A stretch of DNA of 64,000 nt, taken from NCBI RefSeq assembly GCF_018200035.1, contig NZ_CP073581.1, positions 1,732,501-1,796,500 on the forward strand. The letters are read 5' to 3'. The translations under genes were made by a program, and so were the position numbers. This document shows, piece after piece, positions 29,778 through 38,741 of the stretch. Position 1 is the first letter of the stretch; each line of letters begins with the position of its first letter. This DNA is from Sulfitobacter albidus (GTDB lineage Bacteria > Pseudomonadota > Alphaproteobacteria > Rhodobacterales > Rhodobacteraceae). The notes beneath the pieces were generated by a model that was not told the DNA's origin, searched no databases, and saw only the letters and a program-made list of their open reading frames with translations.

Positions 29778-31124
29778 TTAGACATCCGGCCCCAGGATCA
29801 TCGGGGATCCATCGGTAAACCGGTCAAATCGAAACCTTGTCAGATCGTGACCCGGATCGCGCCCCGCGGCAAGATCCGCAAGGATCCGGCCCATCGCCGG
29901 GCCGATGCCAAAGCCATGCCCGCTCATCCCCGTGCCGATGATCAGTCCCGGGATCGGCGCGTGATCGACAACCGGCACGACATCCGGCATGGCATCGATC
30001 ATACCCGCCCAGGTCTTGCTGAACGTCACGGGTCCAAGCCCGGGAAACAGCGCCTCGAACCGCCGCTTGAGCTCCGCCATCCGGCGCGGGCTGGGGCGTG
30101 GATCAAGGATTCGCATGCGTTCAAAGGGCGTTACCGCATCCGCCTGCCAGCGCCGCGCAGTCCCCCATGCATCCGGGTAGCCGCGCGGGGCGGCAGGCCG
30201 CAGCTTGACAAAGAACGGATCGGCCCGCAGCTGCGGGATATAGTGGCGCAAGGACCGGACCGCGTCGGGCCCCACGTACAGATCCGGCCCGAACCCCGGC
30301 GCGAGCGTATATCCCCCGTCGGCCCGGCGGCGAAATGCCACACCGGGGGCAGAGCCCGCAGGCGCGCCAACATCCCCCATCGGCGCCGTCGCAGCCACCT
30401 GGCTGCGCACCGACAGCTGCGGCAGGGGCACTCCGTGATTGCGCAAAAACAGCGCCGACCACGCGCCGCCGGCAAGCACAACGCGCGGCGCTTTCACCCG
30501 CCCGCGCTCGGTGACGACACCGTGGACGGCCCCACCCACGAGATCCAGACAGCGCACCGCACAGCGCTCAACGATCGCGACGCCCTCGCGCGCGGCAATC
30601 TCGGCCAAGGCCGGCACGGCCACCCAAGGCTCCGCGCGCAAATCGGACGGCGTGTAAAGCGCGCCCAAAGGCCGCTCCGCCATTCCGGGATAGAGCTTCT
30701 CCACTTCCGCCCCGCTCAACAGACGGCTGTCGAGCCCGTGTTCCGCCGCGTGCGGCAGCCACGCCTCATAGCGTGCCATCGCGGCGGCGTCATATCCCAG
30801 ATAGGTCACGCCCGCCCGGCGCAACCCAATGTCGGCGTTCGTCTCACGCGCCAGCGCCTGCCAAAGCTTCTGCGCCTCCTGCACAATCGGGATCTCCGCC
30901 GGATCGCGCCCCTGTTGGCGGATCCATCCCCAGTTGCGACTCGATTGCTCTGCGGCAACGCGTCCCTTTTCCAGTACCACCACCCGCGCGCCGCCCCGCG
31001 CGGCAAAAAGCGCGGTACAAATGCCGATCACCCCGCCCCCGATCACGACCAGATCGGCCTCGGGCGGCAATGCTGCCCCGGCATAGGTCGCATCGCTCAG
31101 ATCAAAGGGAAACGCGCCGCTCAC
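29778..31124 (-). CDS. FAD-dependent oxidoreductase (D-amino acid / amine oxidase type)
   Basis: This 448-residue DAO-superfamily flavoprotein has the dinucleotide-binding motif VVIGGGVIGICTALFAARGG near residues 26-45 and a C-terminal SKTWAGMIDAMPDVVPVVD with GTGMSGHGFGIGPAMG. SSRNWGWIRQQGRDPAE is a strong subfamily marker in marine roseobacters. It would oxidise an amine or amino acid in the cytoplasm; the substrate is not known. It lies between the ArgE-like gene and the M20D pair on the same strand, which fits a role in using the amino acid released by those hydrolases. Confidence 0.85.
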   Translation of the reverse strand: MSGAFPFDLSDATYAGAALPPEADLVVIGGGVIGICTALFAARGGARVVVLEKGRVAAEQSSRNWGWIRQQGRDPAEIPIVQEAQKLWQALARETNADIGLRRAGVTYLGYDAAAMARYEAWLPHAAEHGLDSRLLSGAEVEKLYPGMAERPLGALYTPSDLRAEPWVAVPALAEIAAREGVAIVERCAVRCLDLVGGAVHGVVTERGRVKAPRVVLAGGAWSALFLRNHGVPLPQLSVRSQVAATAPMGDVGAPAGSAPGVAFRRRADGGYTLAPGFGPDLYVGPDAVRSLRHYIPQLRADPFFVKLRPAAPRGYPDAWGTARRWQADAVTPFERMRILDPRPSPRRMAELKRRFEALFPGLGPVTFSKTWAGMIDAMPDVVPVVDHAPIPGLIIGTGMSGHGFGIGPAMGRILADLAAGRDPGHDLTRFRFDRFTDGSPMILGPDV

Positions 31125-31162
31125 CGCTTACCCCACTCCGCAAGCGAGGCGCGCCCATGCCT

Positions 31163-31181
31163 CATTGTGCCAGAAATACGC
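31163..31181 (-). repeat. GTATTTCTGGCACAATG motif after the argE-like gene
   Basis: Minus-strand reading is GCGTATTTCTGGCACAATG. It lies 45 bases downstream of the argE-like stop and 39 bases upstream of the FAD oxidase start. One base differs from the copy after glcB (47378-47396), and the first 15 bases match the copy after GST with one difference. See the finding on this motif. Confidence 0.6.
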
Positions 31182-31225
31182 ACATCCCCCGCGCGCCACA
31201 CGCATGCCGTCCCCGGTCGGGCGCC

Positions 31226-32389
31226 TTACAGACAAAGCCGCTCCACCAGCCGCTGCATGAACGCGTGGCCCGCATTGAATTGCGCCACCTCGATGAACTC
31301 ATTGGGCTGATGCGCCTGGGCAATATCGCCGGGGCCGCAGACGACCGCGGAATACCCCGCCTCCTGGAATTGGCCCGCCTCGGTGCCGTAGCTGACCTTG
31401 TGGCTGGCGTTGTCACCGGTGATCTGCCGCACGAGGGTTTCCGCCTCACCCTCCTCTTCGGGTTGCAGCGCGGGCACGTCGAACCGGGTGGAGACCTCGA
31501 TCCGCGTGTCGGCCACCACTTCCTGCATCTGCGCCTCCACTTCCCGCACGGCCTCGAGATAAGAGGCCCCCCAGGCCTCCTTGTCCTCGCCGGGCACGAC
31601 GCGGAAATCCATGGCAAAGCGGCACTCCTTGGCGGTGATGTTATGCGCCGTGCCGCCGGTGATCTGACCCACGTGGCAGGTGGTGAAGGGCGGGTCGAAC
31701 ATCGCCGCCAGATCCGTCGGCTTTGCGGTGAAATTCTCGGTATTGCGCGCATTGGCCCATTCGATCAGCTTGGCGCCCGCCATGATCGCGTTCACGCCGG
31801 TGTGCATGATCGAGCTGTGCACTTCAAATCCCACGACACGGGTGTCGAACCCCACGCCGCCCTTGTGCCCCGTCACGGCCTGCAACATCGACGGCTCGCC
31901 GACGATCACCGCCGATCCCTTGGGCACCACACCCTGCATCGCCGCGATCATCGGCGGCGCGCCGGTGCATCCGATCTCCTCGTCAAAGCTGAAGGCGATC
32001 TGCAACGGACGTTTGACGCCCGCGTGATGCGCCTCCACCAGCGCCCAGAGCGCCAGCGCGTCAAAGCCTTTCATGTCGCAGGTGCCGCGCCCGTAGTACC
32101 GCCCGTCACGCTCGACCACGGTAAACGGATCGCTGTCCCACGGCTGCCCGTCGACGGGGACCACATCCGTATGGCCGGACAAGACCACCGCGCCCTCCAC
32201 CTCGGGGCCCACATGGGCAAAAATCGCGTGTTTGGGCTGATCCGGGTCGATGTAGCGGTGCGAAGCGATGCCGTGACTGTCGAGGTAATCAGCCACCCAA
32301 TCGACCAGCGGAATGTTGGTATCGCGCGAAACCGTGGGGAAGCTGATCAGCTTTTCCATCAGGGCAAGCGGGCTGAGACGGTCTGTCAT
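31226..32389 (-). CDS. argE: Acetylornithine deacetylase-like M20 peptidase (ArgE type)
   Basis: This is a 387-residue M20A-type deacetylase. Visible motifs are LSGHTDVVPVDGQPW (metal ligand His and Asp), YGRGTCDMKGFDALAL, DEEIGCTGAPPMI, and the C-terminal FNAGHAFMQRLVERLCL. Members cut acetyl groups from N-acetylornithine, or hydrolyse related N-acyl amino acids or dipeptides. No arginine biosynthesis gene is near, while a peptide ABC transporter is adjacent, so the role may be catabolic. The gene symbol is therefore tentative. Its start is 73 bases from the ABC ATPase stop. Confidence 0.82.
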   Translation of the reverse strand: MTDRLSPLALMEKLISFPTVSRDTNIPLVDWVADYLDSHGIASHRYIDPDQPKHAIFAHVGPEVEGAVVLSGHTDVVPVDGQPWDSDPFTVVERDGRYYGRGTCDMKGFDALALWALVEAHHAGVKRPLQIAFSFDEEIGCTGAPPMIAAMQGVVPKGSAVIVGEPSMLQAVTGHKGGVGFDTRVVGFEVHSSIMHTGVNAIMAGAKLIEWANARNTENFTAKPTDLAAMFDPPFTTCHVGQITGGTAHNITAKECRFAMDFRVVPGEDKEAWGASYLEAVREVEAQMQEVVADTRIEVSTRFDVPALQPEEEGEAETLVRQITGDNASHKVSYGTEAGQFQEAGYSAVVCGPGDIAQAHQPNEFIEVAQFNAGHAFMQRLVERLCL

Positions 32390-32426
32390 GGTTGGAAATC
32401 CTGTCGCGGTCAGTTGCCGCCGTTGT

Positions 32427-32447
32427 CCGATTTTTCGAAAAACCCGG
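32427..32447. repeat. AT-rich palindrome TTTTTCGAAAAA between the ABC ATPase and the argE-like gene
   Basis: TTTTTCGAAAAA (32431-32442) is a perfect 12-base palindrome flanked by CCGA on the left and a partly matching CCCGG on the right. It is a degenerate relative of the perfect 22-base palindrome at 41718-41739. It lies in the gap between the ABC ATPase and the argE-like gene and could act as a weak terminator or repeat. Confidence 0.45.
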
Positions 32448-32462
32448 GGCTTGTGGGCACCC

Positions 32463-34295
32463 TCAGTACCCGCTGTCCGTGATCAGTACCTTATGGCCCG
32501 GCGCGACCTCGCGGTATTCGCTGGGCTCGGCGCGGTAGCTGGTGGGGTGGATGGGCGACGGGATCGGCTTGAAATTGAGATCCTTCTCGGCCTTGCGCTT
32601 GCGCGGATCGGCAATCGGTACCGCCTTCATCAGCGCCTGCGTATAGGGGTGCTGCGGATTTTCAAACACGTCGCGGCGCGGTCCCAGTTCCACGATCCGG
32701 CCCAGATACATCACACCGACCTGATGGCTCACCCGCTCCACCACGGCCATGTCGTGTGAGATGAACAGGAAGCTCAGCTCCATCTCCTCCTGCAATTCCA
32801 GCATGAGGTTGAGCACCTGCGCCTGCACCGACACATCCAGCGCGGACACGGCCTCATCCGCGATGATCAGCTTGGGGTTCAGTGCCAACGCGCGCGCGAT
32901 GGCGACCCGCTGGCGCTGCCCGCCGGACAGCTCGTGCGGGAAGCGGCGCATGAAGCTGCGCGGCAACTCGACCCGGTCAAACAGCATCTCGACCCGTTCA
33001 CGCACCGCAGCCCCCTTGAGCGTGCCGAAATTGTGGATCGGCTCGGCCACCTGATCGGCCAGCCCCATCTGCGGGTTGAGCGAGGCGAAGGGATCCTGAA
33101 AAATCATCTGCATATCGAGCCGTGCCGTGCGCAGATCGCGCGCGTTCAGCGCCATGATGTCCTTGCCGTCCAGGTTCACCTCACCGCGCATCGGCTCCAC
33201 AAGCCGCAGGATCGATCGCCCGGCGGTGGATTTGCCGCAGCCGCTCTCGCCCACTAGGCTCAGCGTCTGGCCCTTGTTGATCTCGAAACTCAGATCCTCA
33301 ACCGCGTGCACATTCGCCACCGTGCGGCGCAGCAGCCCGCCTGTCACCGGGAAGCGCGTCGTCAGCCCCTTGACCGTCAGCAACGTCTGCTGCGTGCCGG
33401 GGATCGGTTTGATCTCGCGCCCTTCGCGGCCCAACAGCTTCATCGGCTCGGGGTAATCCTTGCCGGTCATCTCGCCCAGCTTGGGCACCGCCGCCAGCAG
33501 CGCCTTAGTATAGCCGTGCTGCGGGTTCTCGAAAATCTGCTCGACCGGGCCTTCCTCGACCTTGTTGCCGCGGTACATGACGACGACGCGGTCGGCCATC
33601 TGCGCGACCACGGCCATGTCGTGGGTGATGAACATCACCGCCGTGCCCGTCTCGCGCTTGAGCCGGTCCATCAGAGCCAGGATTTCTGCCTGAATGGTCA
33701 CGTCCAGCGCGGTTGTCGGCTCATCCGCGATCAGCAGACGCGGCTCACACGCCAGCGCCATGGCGATCACGACCCGCTGGCGCATCCCGCCCGACAGCTC
33801 GTGCGGGTATTGCTCCAGCCGCTTTTCGGGCTCGGGGATGCGCACTTGGGTCATCAGCTCCAGCGCGCGCGCCTCGGCCTGCGCCTTGCTCATCTTCTTG
33901 TGCAGCCGCAGCCCCTCGGTCAGCTGCTTGCCCACGGTGAACACGGGGTTGAGCGCGGTCATCGGCTCCTGAAAGATCATCCCGATCTCATTGCCACGGA
34001 TCGTGCGCATCAGATCCTGCGGGGTGGCGCCCAGATCCACCGCCTCGCCGTTGGCGCGGTTGAAGATCATCTTGCCGCCCGCGATGTCGCCGCCGCCGAA
34101 TTCCACCAGCCGCATCAGCGACAGCGATGACACCGATTTGCCCGAGCCGGATTCGCCCACCACGCAGACCGTCTCACCGGGGTTGATGTCGAACGACACG
34201 TCCTCGACTCCCACCACGGGGCCGTCCTTGGTCTGGAACTCCACCCGCAAGCGGTCGATTCGGGCGATGGGTTCTTGCACGGGAGTATCGAGCAT
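32463..34295 (-). CDS. Peptide-type ABC transporter, fused double ATP-binding protein (OppDF/DppDF-like)
   Basis: The 610-residue protein contains two complete ABC ATPase domains. The first has GESGSGKS (about residues 46-53), LSGGMRQRVVIAMAL and LLIADEPTTALDV. The second has GESGCGKSTAGRS, LSGGQRQRVAIARAL and LIIADEAVSALDV, with C-terminal peptide-transporter extensions. It powers uptake with the divergently encoded binding protein and permeases. The start is the ATG at 34295. The frame stays open to 35573 antisense to the binding-protein gene, but that part is composition-driven and not a real extension. Confidence 0.92.
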   Translation of the reverse strand: MLDTPVQEPIARIDRLRVEFQTKDGPVVGVEDVSFDINPGETVCVVGESGSGKSVSSLSLMRLVEFGGGDIAGGKMIFNRANGEAVDLGATPQDLMRTIRGNEIGMIFQEPMTALNPVFTVGKQLTEGLRLHKKMSKAQAEARALELMTQVRIPEPEKRLEQYPHELSGGMRQRVVIAMALACEPRLLIADEPTTALDVTIQAEILALMDRLKRETGTAVMFITHDMAVVAQMADRVVVMYRGNKVEEGPVEQIFENPQHGYTKALLAAVPKLGEMTGKDYPEPMKLLGREGREIKPIPGTQQTLLTVKGLTTRFPVTGGLLRRTVANVHAVEDLSFEINKGQTLSLVGESGCGKSTAGRSILRLVEPMRGEVNLDGKDIMALNARDLRTARLDMQMIFQDPFASLNPQMGLADQVAEPIHNFGTLKGAAVRERVEMLFDRVELPRSFMRRFPHELSGGQRQRVAIARALALNPKLIIADEAVSALDVSVQAQVLNLMLELQEEMELSFLFISHDMAVVERVSHQVGVMYLGRIVELGPRRDVFENPQHPYTQALMKAVPIADPRKRKAEKDLNFKPIPSPIHPTSYRAEPSEYREVAPGHKVLITDSGY

Positions 34296-34628
34296 GATGG
34301 TCCTTTCGGGGATTTCACGCGCCACGCTAGGCGAGAGCCGGCGCGGCGTCAAACCTGTCCGGCATCCGCCGCCATCCCGCCCGCATACCGCAACGTAAAC
34401 TGCGGGTTTTTTCGGCACGAAGCCAATCGCAGAAGGGTTGCAATTTCGCGCGGTTGTGTTTCCATGTGCCCACGCGCTCTGGGGATGGCGTAGCAGGCGA
34501 GGGAAGTGGTGCAGACACTGCACGGGCTTTCGACACCTGCGAGGTTTACCCCCCGGAGAATGACGCAAAAACCCATGCCCGGTGTACCGGGCAGGAAGGC
34601 ACGTAACGTGTCCAACATGGAGTATTAT
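34296..34628. promoter_or_regulatory. Divergent regulatory region of the peptide ABC transporter
   Basis: These 333 gene-free bases separate the ATPase gene (leftward) from the binding-protein gene (rightward). On the plus strand there is a terminator-like element: CCCGCA (34380-34385) and TGCGGG (34401-34406), then six T (34407-34412). Nearer the start is a hairpin with arms TGCCCGG (34576-34582) and CCGGGCA (34587-34593). The binding-protein ribosome binding site GGAG is at 34619-34622. Promoters for both directions should be here but are not clear by eye. Confidence 0.5.
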
Positions 34629-36350
34629 ATGACCTTGAAATCCACCCTCATGGGCGCCGTTGCCCTGACCGCGCTGGCGCCGATGGCATTTGCCGACGGC
34701 CACTCCGGCGAACGCGGTCGCGACGGCCAGCTCAACATCATCTATTGGCAGGCGCCATCGATCCTGAACCCGTATCTGTCGGGCGGCACGAAAGATCTCG
34801 AATCCGCCTCCATGATCCTGGAGCCGCTGGGCCGCTACGACGAGACCGGCGCACTGGTGCCCTTCCTCGCCGAAGAAATCCCCACCGTTGAAAACGGCGG
34901 CGTGGCCGAAGACCTCAAATCCATCACCTGGAAGCTGAAAGAGGGCCTCGTCTGGTCCGACGGCTCCCCGCTGACCTCGGCTGACGTGAAATTCACCGCC
35001 GAATACTGCATGCACCCCGAAGGCGGCTGCGCACAGGGCGCCAAATTCGACGGTGTCGAAAGCGTCGAAGCCGTGGACGATCTGACCATCAAGGTCACGT
35101 TCTCCGAAGCCAAGCCAAACCCCTACGGCCCGTTCATGGGCGGTCAATCCCCGATCATTCAGGCCGCGCAATTCGCGGATTGCCTGGGCGCGCGTGCCCC
35201 AGAATGCACCGAGGCGAACTTCAACCCCATCGGCACCGGCCCCTTTGTCGTCACGGATTTCCGTCCCAACGACGTGATCCAGATGGCCGCCAACGAAAAC
35301 TACCGTGAGGAAGGCAAACCCGCCTTCGCCACCGTGAACTTCAAAGGCGGCGGCGACGCGACAGCGGCGGGCCGCGCGGTCATGGAAACGGGCGAATTCG
35401 ATTACGCCTGGAACATGCAGCTGGCCCCCGACGTGCTGGCACAGATGGCCGAAGGCGGCAAAGGCACGCCGATCTCCGCATTCGGCACACTGGTCGAGCG
35501 TCTGGAAATGAACCTGACGAACCCCTCGCCCGACCTGCCGCCAGAGACACGCTCGACCGTGGCAGAGCCGCACCCGTTCCTGTCGGATGAAAACGTGCGC
35601 CGCGCGCTTTCCATGGCGATCGACCGGGAACTGCTGGTCGAAGTCGGCTACGGTCAGGCCGGCCGCCCGACCTGTAACCTCGTCCCCGCGCCCGCGCTCT
35701 ATGCCTCCGACAACACCGAGTGTCTGACGCAGGACATCGAAGGCGCCAAGGCGCTCCTGGATGAAGCAGGCTGGACAGACAGCGACGGCAACGGCATCCG
35801 CGACAAGGACGGTGTCGAGCTGAGCATCCTCTACCAGACATCCACCAACGCCGTCCGTCAGGACTTCCAGGCGCTGATCAAGGATTGGTGGAGCCAGATC
35901 GGTGTTGAGACCGAGTTGCGCAACCTCGACGCTTCGGTGTTCTTTGGCGGCGATCCCGGCTCGCCCGACACGTTCCAGAAGTTCTATGCGGACGTGGAAA
36001 TGTACGCCAACAACTTCGACGGCACCGATCCGCAGAACTACCTTGCGGCCTATCGCTGCGGCAACGAGCCAAAGCCATCCAGCCAGTGGCAGGGTGAAAA
36101 CATCAACCGCTTCTGCTCGGAAGAGTACGACGCCCTGCTCGACGAGCTGGCCAAAACAGGCGAGCTGGAAAAGCGCGGCGAGATCGCGGCCAAACTCAAC
36201 GACATGCTGACCAAGGACAGCATGACCATCGTGCCCCTCGTGGACCGTGGTCGCGTCTCGGCAGCGTCCACCACCCTCGGTGGCGTGGTGCTCAATGTTT
36301 GGGACAGCGAGCTGTGGAATGTGGCCGACTGGTACCGCATCAAGGAATAA
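34629..36350 (+). CDS. Peptide/opine-type ABC transporter substrate-binding protein
   Basis: This is a 573-residue family-5 extracellular solute-binding protein with signal peptide MTLKSTLMGAVALTALAPMAFA. The mature part has the family block WKLKEGLVWSDGSPLTSADVKF, then NPIGTGPFVVTDFRPND and the late INRFCSEEYDALLDELAKT. It captures oligopeptides or related substrates in the periplasm. The start at 34629 is chosen because GGAG (34619-34622) lies six bases upstream; an ATG at 34617 is poorly placed. First gene of the rightward transporter operon, with two permease genes behind it. Confidence 0.93.
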   Translation: MTLKSTLMGAVALTALAPMAFADGHSGERGRDGQLNIIYWQAPSILNPYLSGGTKDLESASMILEPLGRYDETGALVPFLAEEIPTVENGGVAEDLKSITWKLKEGLVWSDGSPLTSADVKFTAEYCMHPEGGCAQGAKFDGVESVEAVDDLTIKVTFSEAKPNPYGPFMGGQSPIIQAAQFADCLGARAPECTEANFNPIGTGPFVVTDFRPNDVIQMAANENYREEGKPAFATVNFKGGGDATAAGRAVMETGEFDYAWNMQLAPDVLAQMAEGGKGTPISAFGTLVERLEMNLTNPSPDLPPETRSTVAEPHPFLSDENVRRALSMAIDRELLVEVGYGQAGRPTCNLVPAPALYASDNTECLTQDIEGAKALLDEAGWTDSDGNGIRDKDGVELSILYQTSTNAVRQDFQALIKDWWSQIGVETELRNLDASVFFGGDPGSPDTFQKFYADVEMYANNFDGTDPQNYLAAYRCGNEPKPSSQWQGENINRFCSEEYDALLDELAKTGELEKRGEIAAKLNDMLTKDSMTIVPLVDRGRVSAASTTLGGVVLNVWDSELWNVADWYRIKE

Positions 36351-36357
36351 GGCTTGC

Positions 36358-36416
36358 GGCGGGGGCTGACCCCGCCCTACCCTTTGCTACCACGGGCGGG
36401 GCATGTCCCCGCCCGT
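36358..36416 (+). terminator. Two GC-rich hairpins after the binding-protein gene
   Basis: The first has arms GGCGGGG (36358-36364) and CCCCGCC (36370-36376). The second has 10-bp arms ACGGGCGGGG (36392-36401) and CCCCGCCCGT (36407-36416) and is followed by TTCAC. They lie between the binding-protein stop and the first permease start. In ABC transporter operons such structures commonly protect the 5' message and lower the level of the permease message; that function is inferred. Confidence 0.6.
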
Positions 36417-36453
36417 TTCACAAACACAGAACGCTGAACAAAGGCGCCGCTTG

Positions 36454-37521
36454 ATGCTGACCTTCACCATCCGACGACTTGTCCTCTCCATTCCGACGCT
36501 TTTGTTCATCTCTCTGGTGATCTTCATGCTGTTGCAGCTCGCACCGGGCGATCCGATGGCGCAGGTGCCGCTGACGGTCCCGCCGGAGGTCAAGCAGAAG
36601 ATGCGCGAGGCGCTTGGCCTCGGCGCGCCGATCCACGTGCAATACCTCAAATGGCTGCACCAGTTCTTTGTGGTCGAGCCGATGGTTTTCATCGACTACC
36701 TCACCCGCAGTTCGTTTCTGTTCGGCTGGCTGCCCGACACGCAGCTGAGCATGGTCATGGACGAGGTGACGGGCGAGATGACCCAGCGCCAGCGCGTGAT
36801 CTCCTGGCAGACCCGCTCCCCGGTGATGGACATCGTGATCCAGCGCATGCCGCAGACGCTGTGGGTCGTGGGGCTGAGCTACATCGTGGGCATCGTCATT
36901 GCGATCCCCATCGGGATCTATTCGGCCTACCGGCATTATTCGGCCTTCGACCAGGCGGGCACGTTCATCACCATGATCGGCTTTTCGATCCCGCCGTTCT
37001 TTACCGGGCCGCTGCTGATCGTGATCTTTTCGGTCACGCTGGGCTGGCTGCCGTCGATCTACGACACCACGCTGGTGGTCAATTCGTGGGAGACGTTCAA
37101 GATCCAGTTCCTGCAGATGATCATGCCGGTGATGGTGCTGGCGCTGCAGACCACAGCACAGATCAGCCGCTACATGCGCTCGGCCATGCTCGACAATCTC
37201 AATCAAGATTACGTGCGCACCGCGCGGGCCAAGGGGCTGGGCGAATTCACCGTGGTGATGATGCACGTGCTGCGCAATTCGATGATCCCGGTGGTGACGA
37301 TCATCGCGCTGGGGATGCCCGCGATCTTTGGCGGCGCGATCATCACCGAAAACGTGTTCAAGGTGAACGGCATCGGGCAGCTTTTGCTGACCGCGCTTTT
37401 TGCCAACGATCTGCCGATGGTGATGACGCTCACGTTCATCTTTGCCATCCTCATCGTGCTCTTCAACCTGATTGCCGATATCCTCTACGGCGTGCTTGAC
37501 CCAAGGATCCGCTATGACTGA
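36454..37521 (+). CDS. Peptide-type ABC transporter permease (DppB/OppB-like)
   Basis: This is a 355-residue inner-membrane permease. An N-terminal helix (RRLVLSIPTLLFISLVIFML) precedes a long periplasmic loop, about residues 35-140. The transmembrane core follows, with the coupling EAA region at RTARAKGLGEFTVVMMHVLR and the conserved end DPRIRYD. The loop is longer than in many DppB proteins, a feature of this subfamily. The start is the ATG at 36454, 14 bases after an AAGGCG-like site; the frame to 36403 is less likely. It overlaps the next permease by eight bases. Confidence 0.9.
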   Translation: MLTFTIRRLVLSIPTLLFISLVIFMLLQLAPGDPMAQVPLTVPPEVKQKMREALGLGAPIHVQYLKWLHQFFVVEPMVFIDYLTRSSFLFGWLPDTQLSMVMDEVTGEMTQRQRVISWQTRSPVMDIVIQRMPQTLWVVGLSYIVGIVIAIPIGIYSAYRHYSAFDQAGTFITMIGFSIPPFFTGPLLIVIFSVTLGWLPSIYDTTLVVNSWETFKIQFLQMIMPVMVLALQTTAQISRYMRSAMLDNLNQDYVRTARAKGLGEFTVVMMHVLRNSMIPVVTIIALGMPAIFGGAIITENVFKVNGIGQLLLTALFANDLPMVMTLTFIFAILIVLFNLIADILYGVLDPRIRYD

Positions 37522-38515
37522 GCAAGCCACCCCCGCAAGCCCGCTGGAAGCGGATATCGAGACATTCGGCGCGCTGGTGGACAAGGAACCCTCCAAGCCC
37601 CCGCGCAGCCAGTGGAAAGACGTCTGGGACCAGTTCCGCAAGCACAAGGGCGCCGTTTTCGGCGGCGGTTTCCTGATCTTCATCACGCTTGCGGTCATCT
37701 TCGGCCCCTGGGTCTGGCAGATCGAGCCGACCAAGCTCGACATCCGCAACAAGAACATGCGGCCCGTGTTCAACCTGCTGTGGGACAGCGGCGCGAATGC
37801 CGCCTGGGCGCATCCTTTCGGCACCGACCAGCTGGGCCGCGATATTCTGGCGCAGATGATCTACGGCGGACGGGTGTCGATGGCGGTGGGCTGGGCCGCG
37901 ATGGGTCTCGCGCTGCTGATCGGGACGGTGATCGGCGTGGCGGCAGGGTTCTTCAAACGGCTCGATTTCTGGCTCATGCGCCTGACCGATCTGTTCTTGT
38001 CTCTGCCGATCCTGCCACTGGTGCTGCTGGCCGTGACGCTGTTCCGCCAGCCGCTGACCAAGGCGTTCGGCGGGCCTGAGGCAGGCATGTTTGTTCTGAT
38101 CGTGGGCGTGATCGCCTTTACTTCCTGGATGCAGACGGCGCGCATCGTGCGCGGTGACATTCTGGCGCTCAAGGAGCGTGAATTCATCCTCGCCGCGCGC
38201 TCGATCGGATCGACGCCGGGCAAGATCATCCGCCGCCACCTGCTGCCCAACGTGATCTCGCCCATCATGGTCTCGGCAACGCTGGGGCTTGCCACGGCGA
38301 TCATCACCGAGAGCGCCCTGTCGTTCCTCGGCGTGGGCTTCCCGTCGGATTTCCCGACCTGGGGCAAGCTGCTGGCCGACGCCGTTGACCGGATGCAGGA
38401 ATACCCCGAGCGCGTGCTGCTGCCCGGCATCCTGATCTCGCTGACCGTGCTGTCGGTGAACTACCTCGGCGACGGGCTGCGCGACGCGCTGGATCCGCGG
38501 ATCCGAGGCCGGTGA
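37514..38515 (+). CDS. Peptide-type ABC transporter permease (DppC/OppC-like)
   Basis: This is a 333-residue permease. An N-terminal cytoplasmic segment and a membrane helix (GAVFGGGFLIFITLAVIFGP) are followed by a periplasmic part with HPFGTDQLGRDILAQM, the DppC hallmark. The EAA coupling loop is AARSIGSTPGKIIRRHLLPN, and the end is GLRDALDPRIRGR. It forms the membrane channel with the preceding permease. It overlaps that gene by eight bases. Downstream is a 226-base convergent gap with a direct repeat. Confidence 0.92.
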   Translation: MTEQATPASPLEADIETFGALVDKEPSKPPRSQWKDVWDQFRKHKGAVFGGGFLIFITLAVIFGPWVWQIEPTKLDIRNKNMRPVFNLLWDSGANAAWAHPFGTDQLGRDILAQMIYGGRVSMAVGWAAMGLALLIGTVIGVAAGFFKRLDFWLMRLTDLFLSLPILPLVLLAVTLFRQPLTKAFGGPEAGMFVLIVGVIAFTSWMQTARIVRGDILALKEREFILAARSIGSTPGKIIRRHLLPNVISPIMVSATLGLATAIITESALSFLGVGFPSDFPTWGKLLADAVDRMQEYPERVLLPGILISLTVLSVNYLGDGLRDALDPRIRGR

Positions 38516-38530
38516 TCTGACACGGGCGGC

Positions 38531-38708
38531 GCGTGTGTGGCCTGCGGGGGAGTTAGGTATTTTTGAAAGGGTGCAGGGGGGCCCCGCGTTTTTGCGTAGC
38601 GCGCGCTTGCCGTGTGCCTGCAATGCGCGGGCTCGGCAGGTGGTTGTCTGGCGCAGGCGGGGCGTGTGCGGCTTGCGTTGCGCTACAGGTATTTGTGAAA
38701 GGGTGCAG
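38531..38708. repeat. Imperfect direct repeat in convergent gap
   Basis: Two copies of a roughly 45-base unit occur about 132 bases apart. The best-conserved part is 21 bases, at 38556-38576 and 38688-38708, with one mismatch; it contains GGTATTT and GTGAAAGGGTGCAG or TTGAAAGGGTGCAG. The left part reads GCGTGTGTGGCCTGCG (38531-38546) and GCGTGTGCGGCTTGCG (38662-38677). The unit resembles the GTATTTTTGG motif found after other genes here. Function unknown. Confidence 0.65.
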
Positions 38709-38741
38709 TGGCGCGGTGTGCGGCCGTCGGCCGTGTGCCCG

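Noticed and set aside
34296..35573. Open frame extends the ABC ATPase by about 426 codons upstream
   Set aside because: It is antisense to the intact binding-protein gene; its sequence shows no domain and arises from high-GC codon structure.
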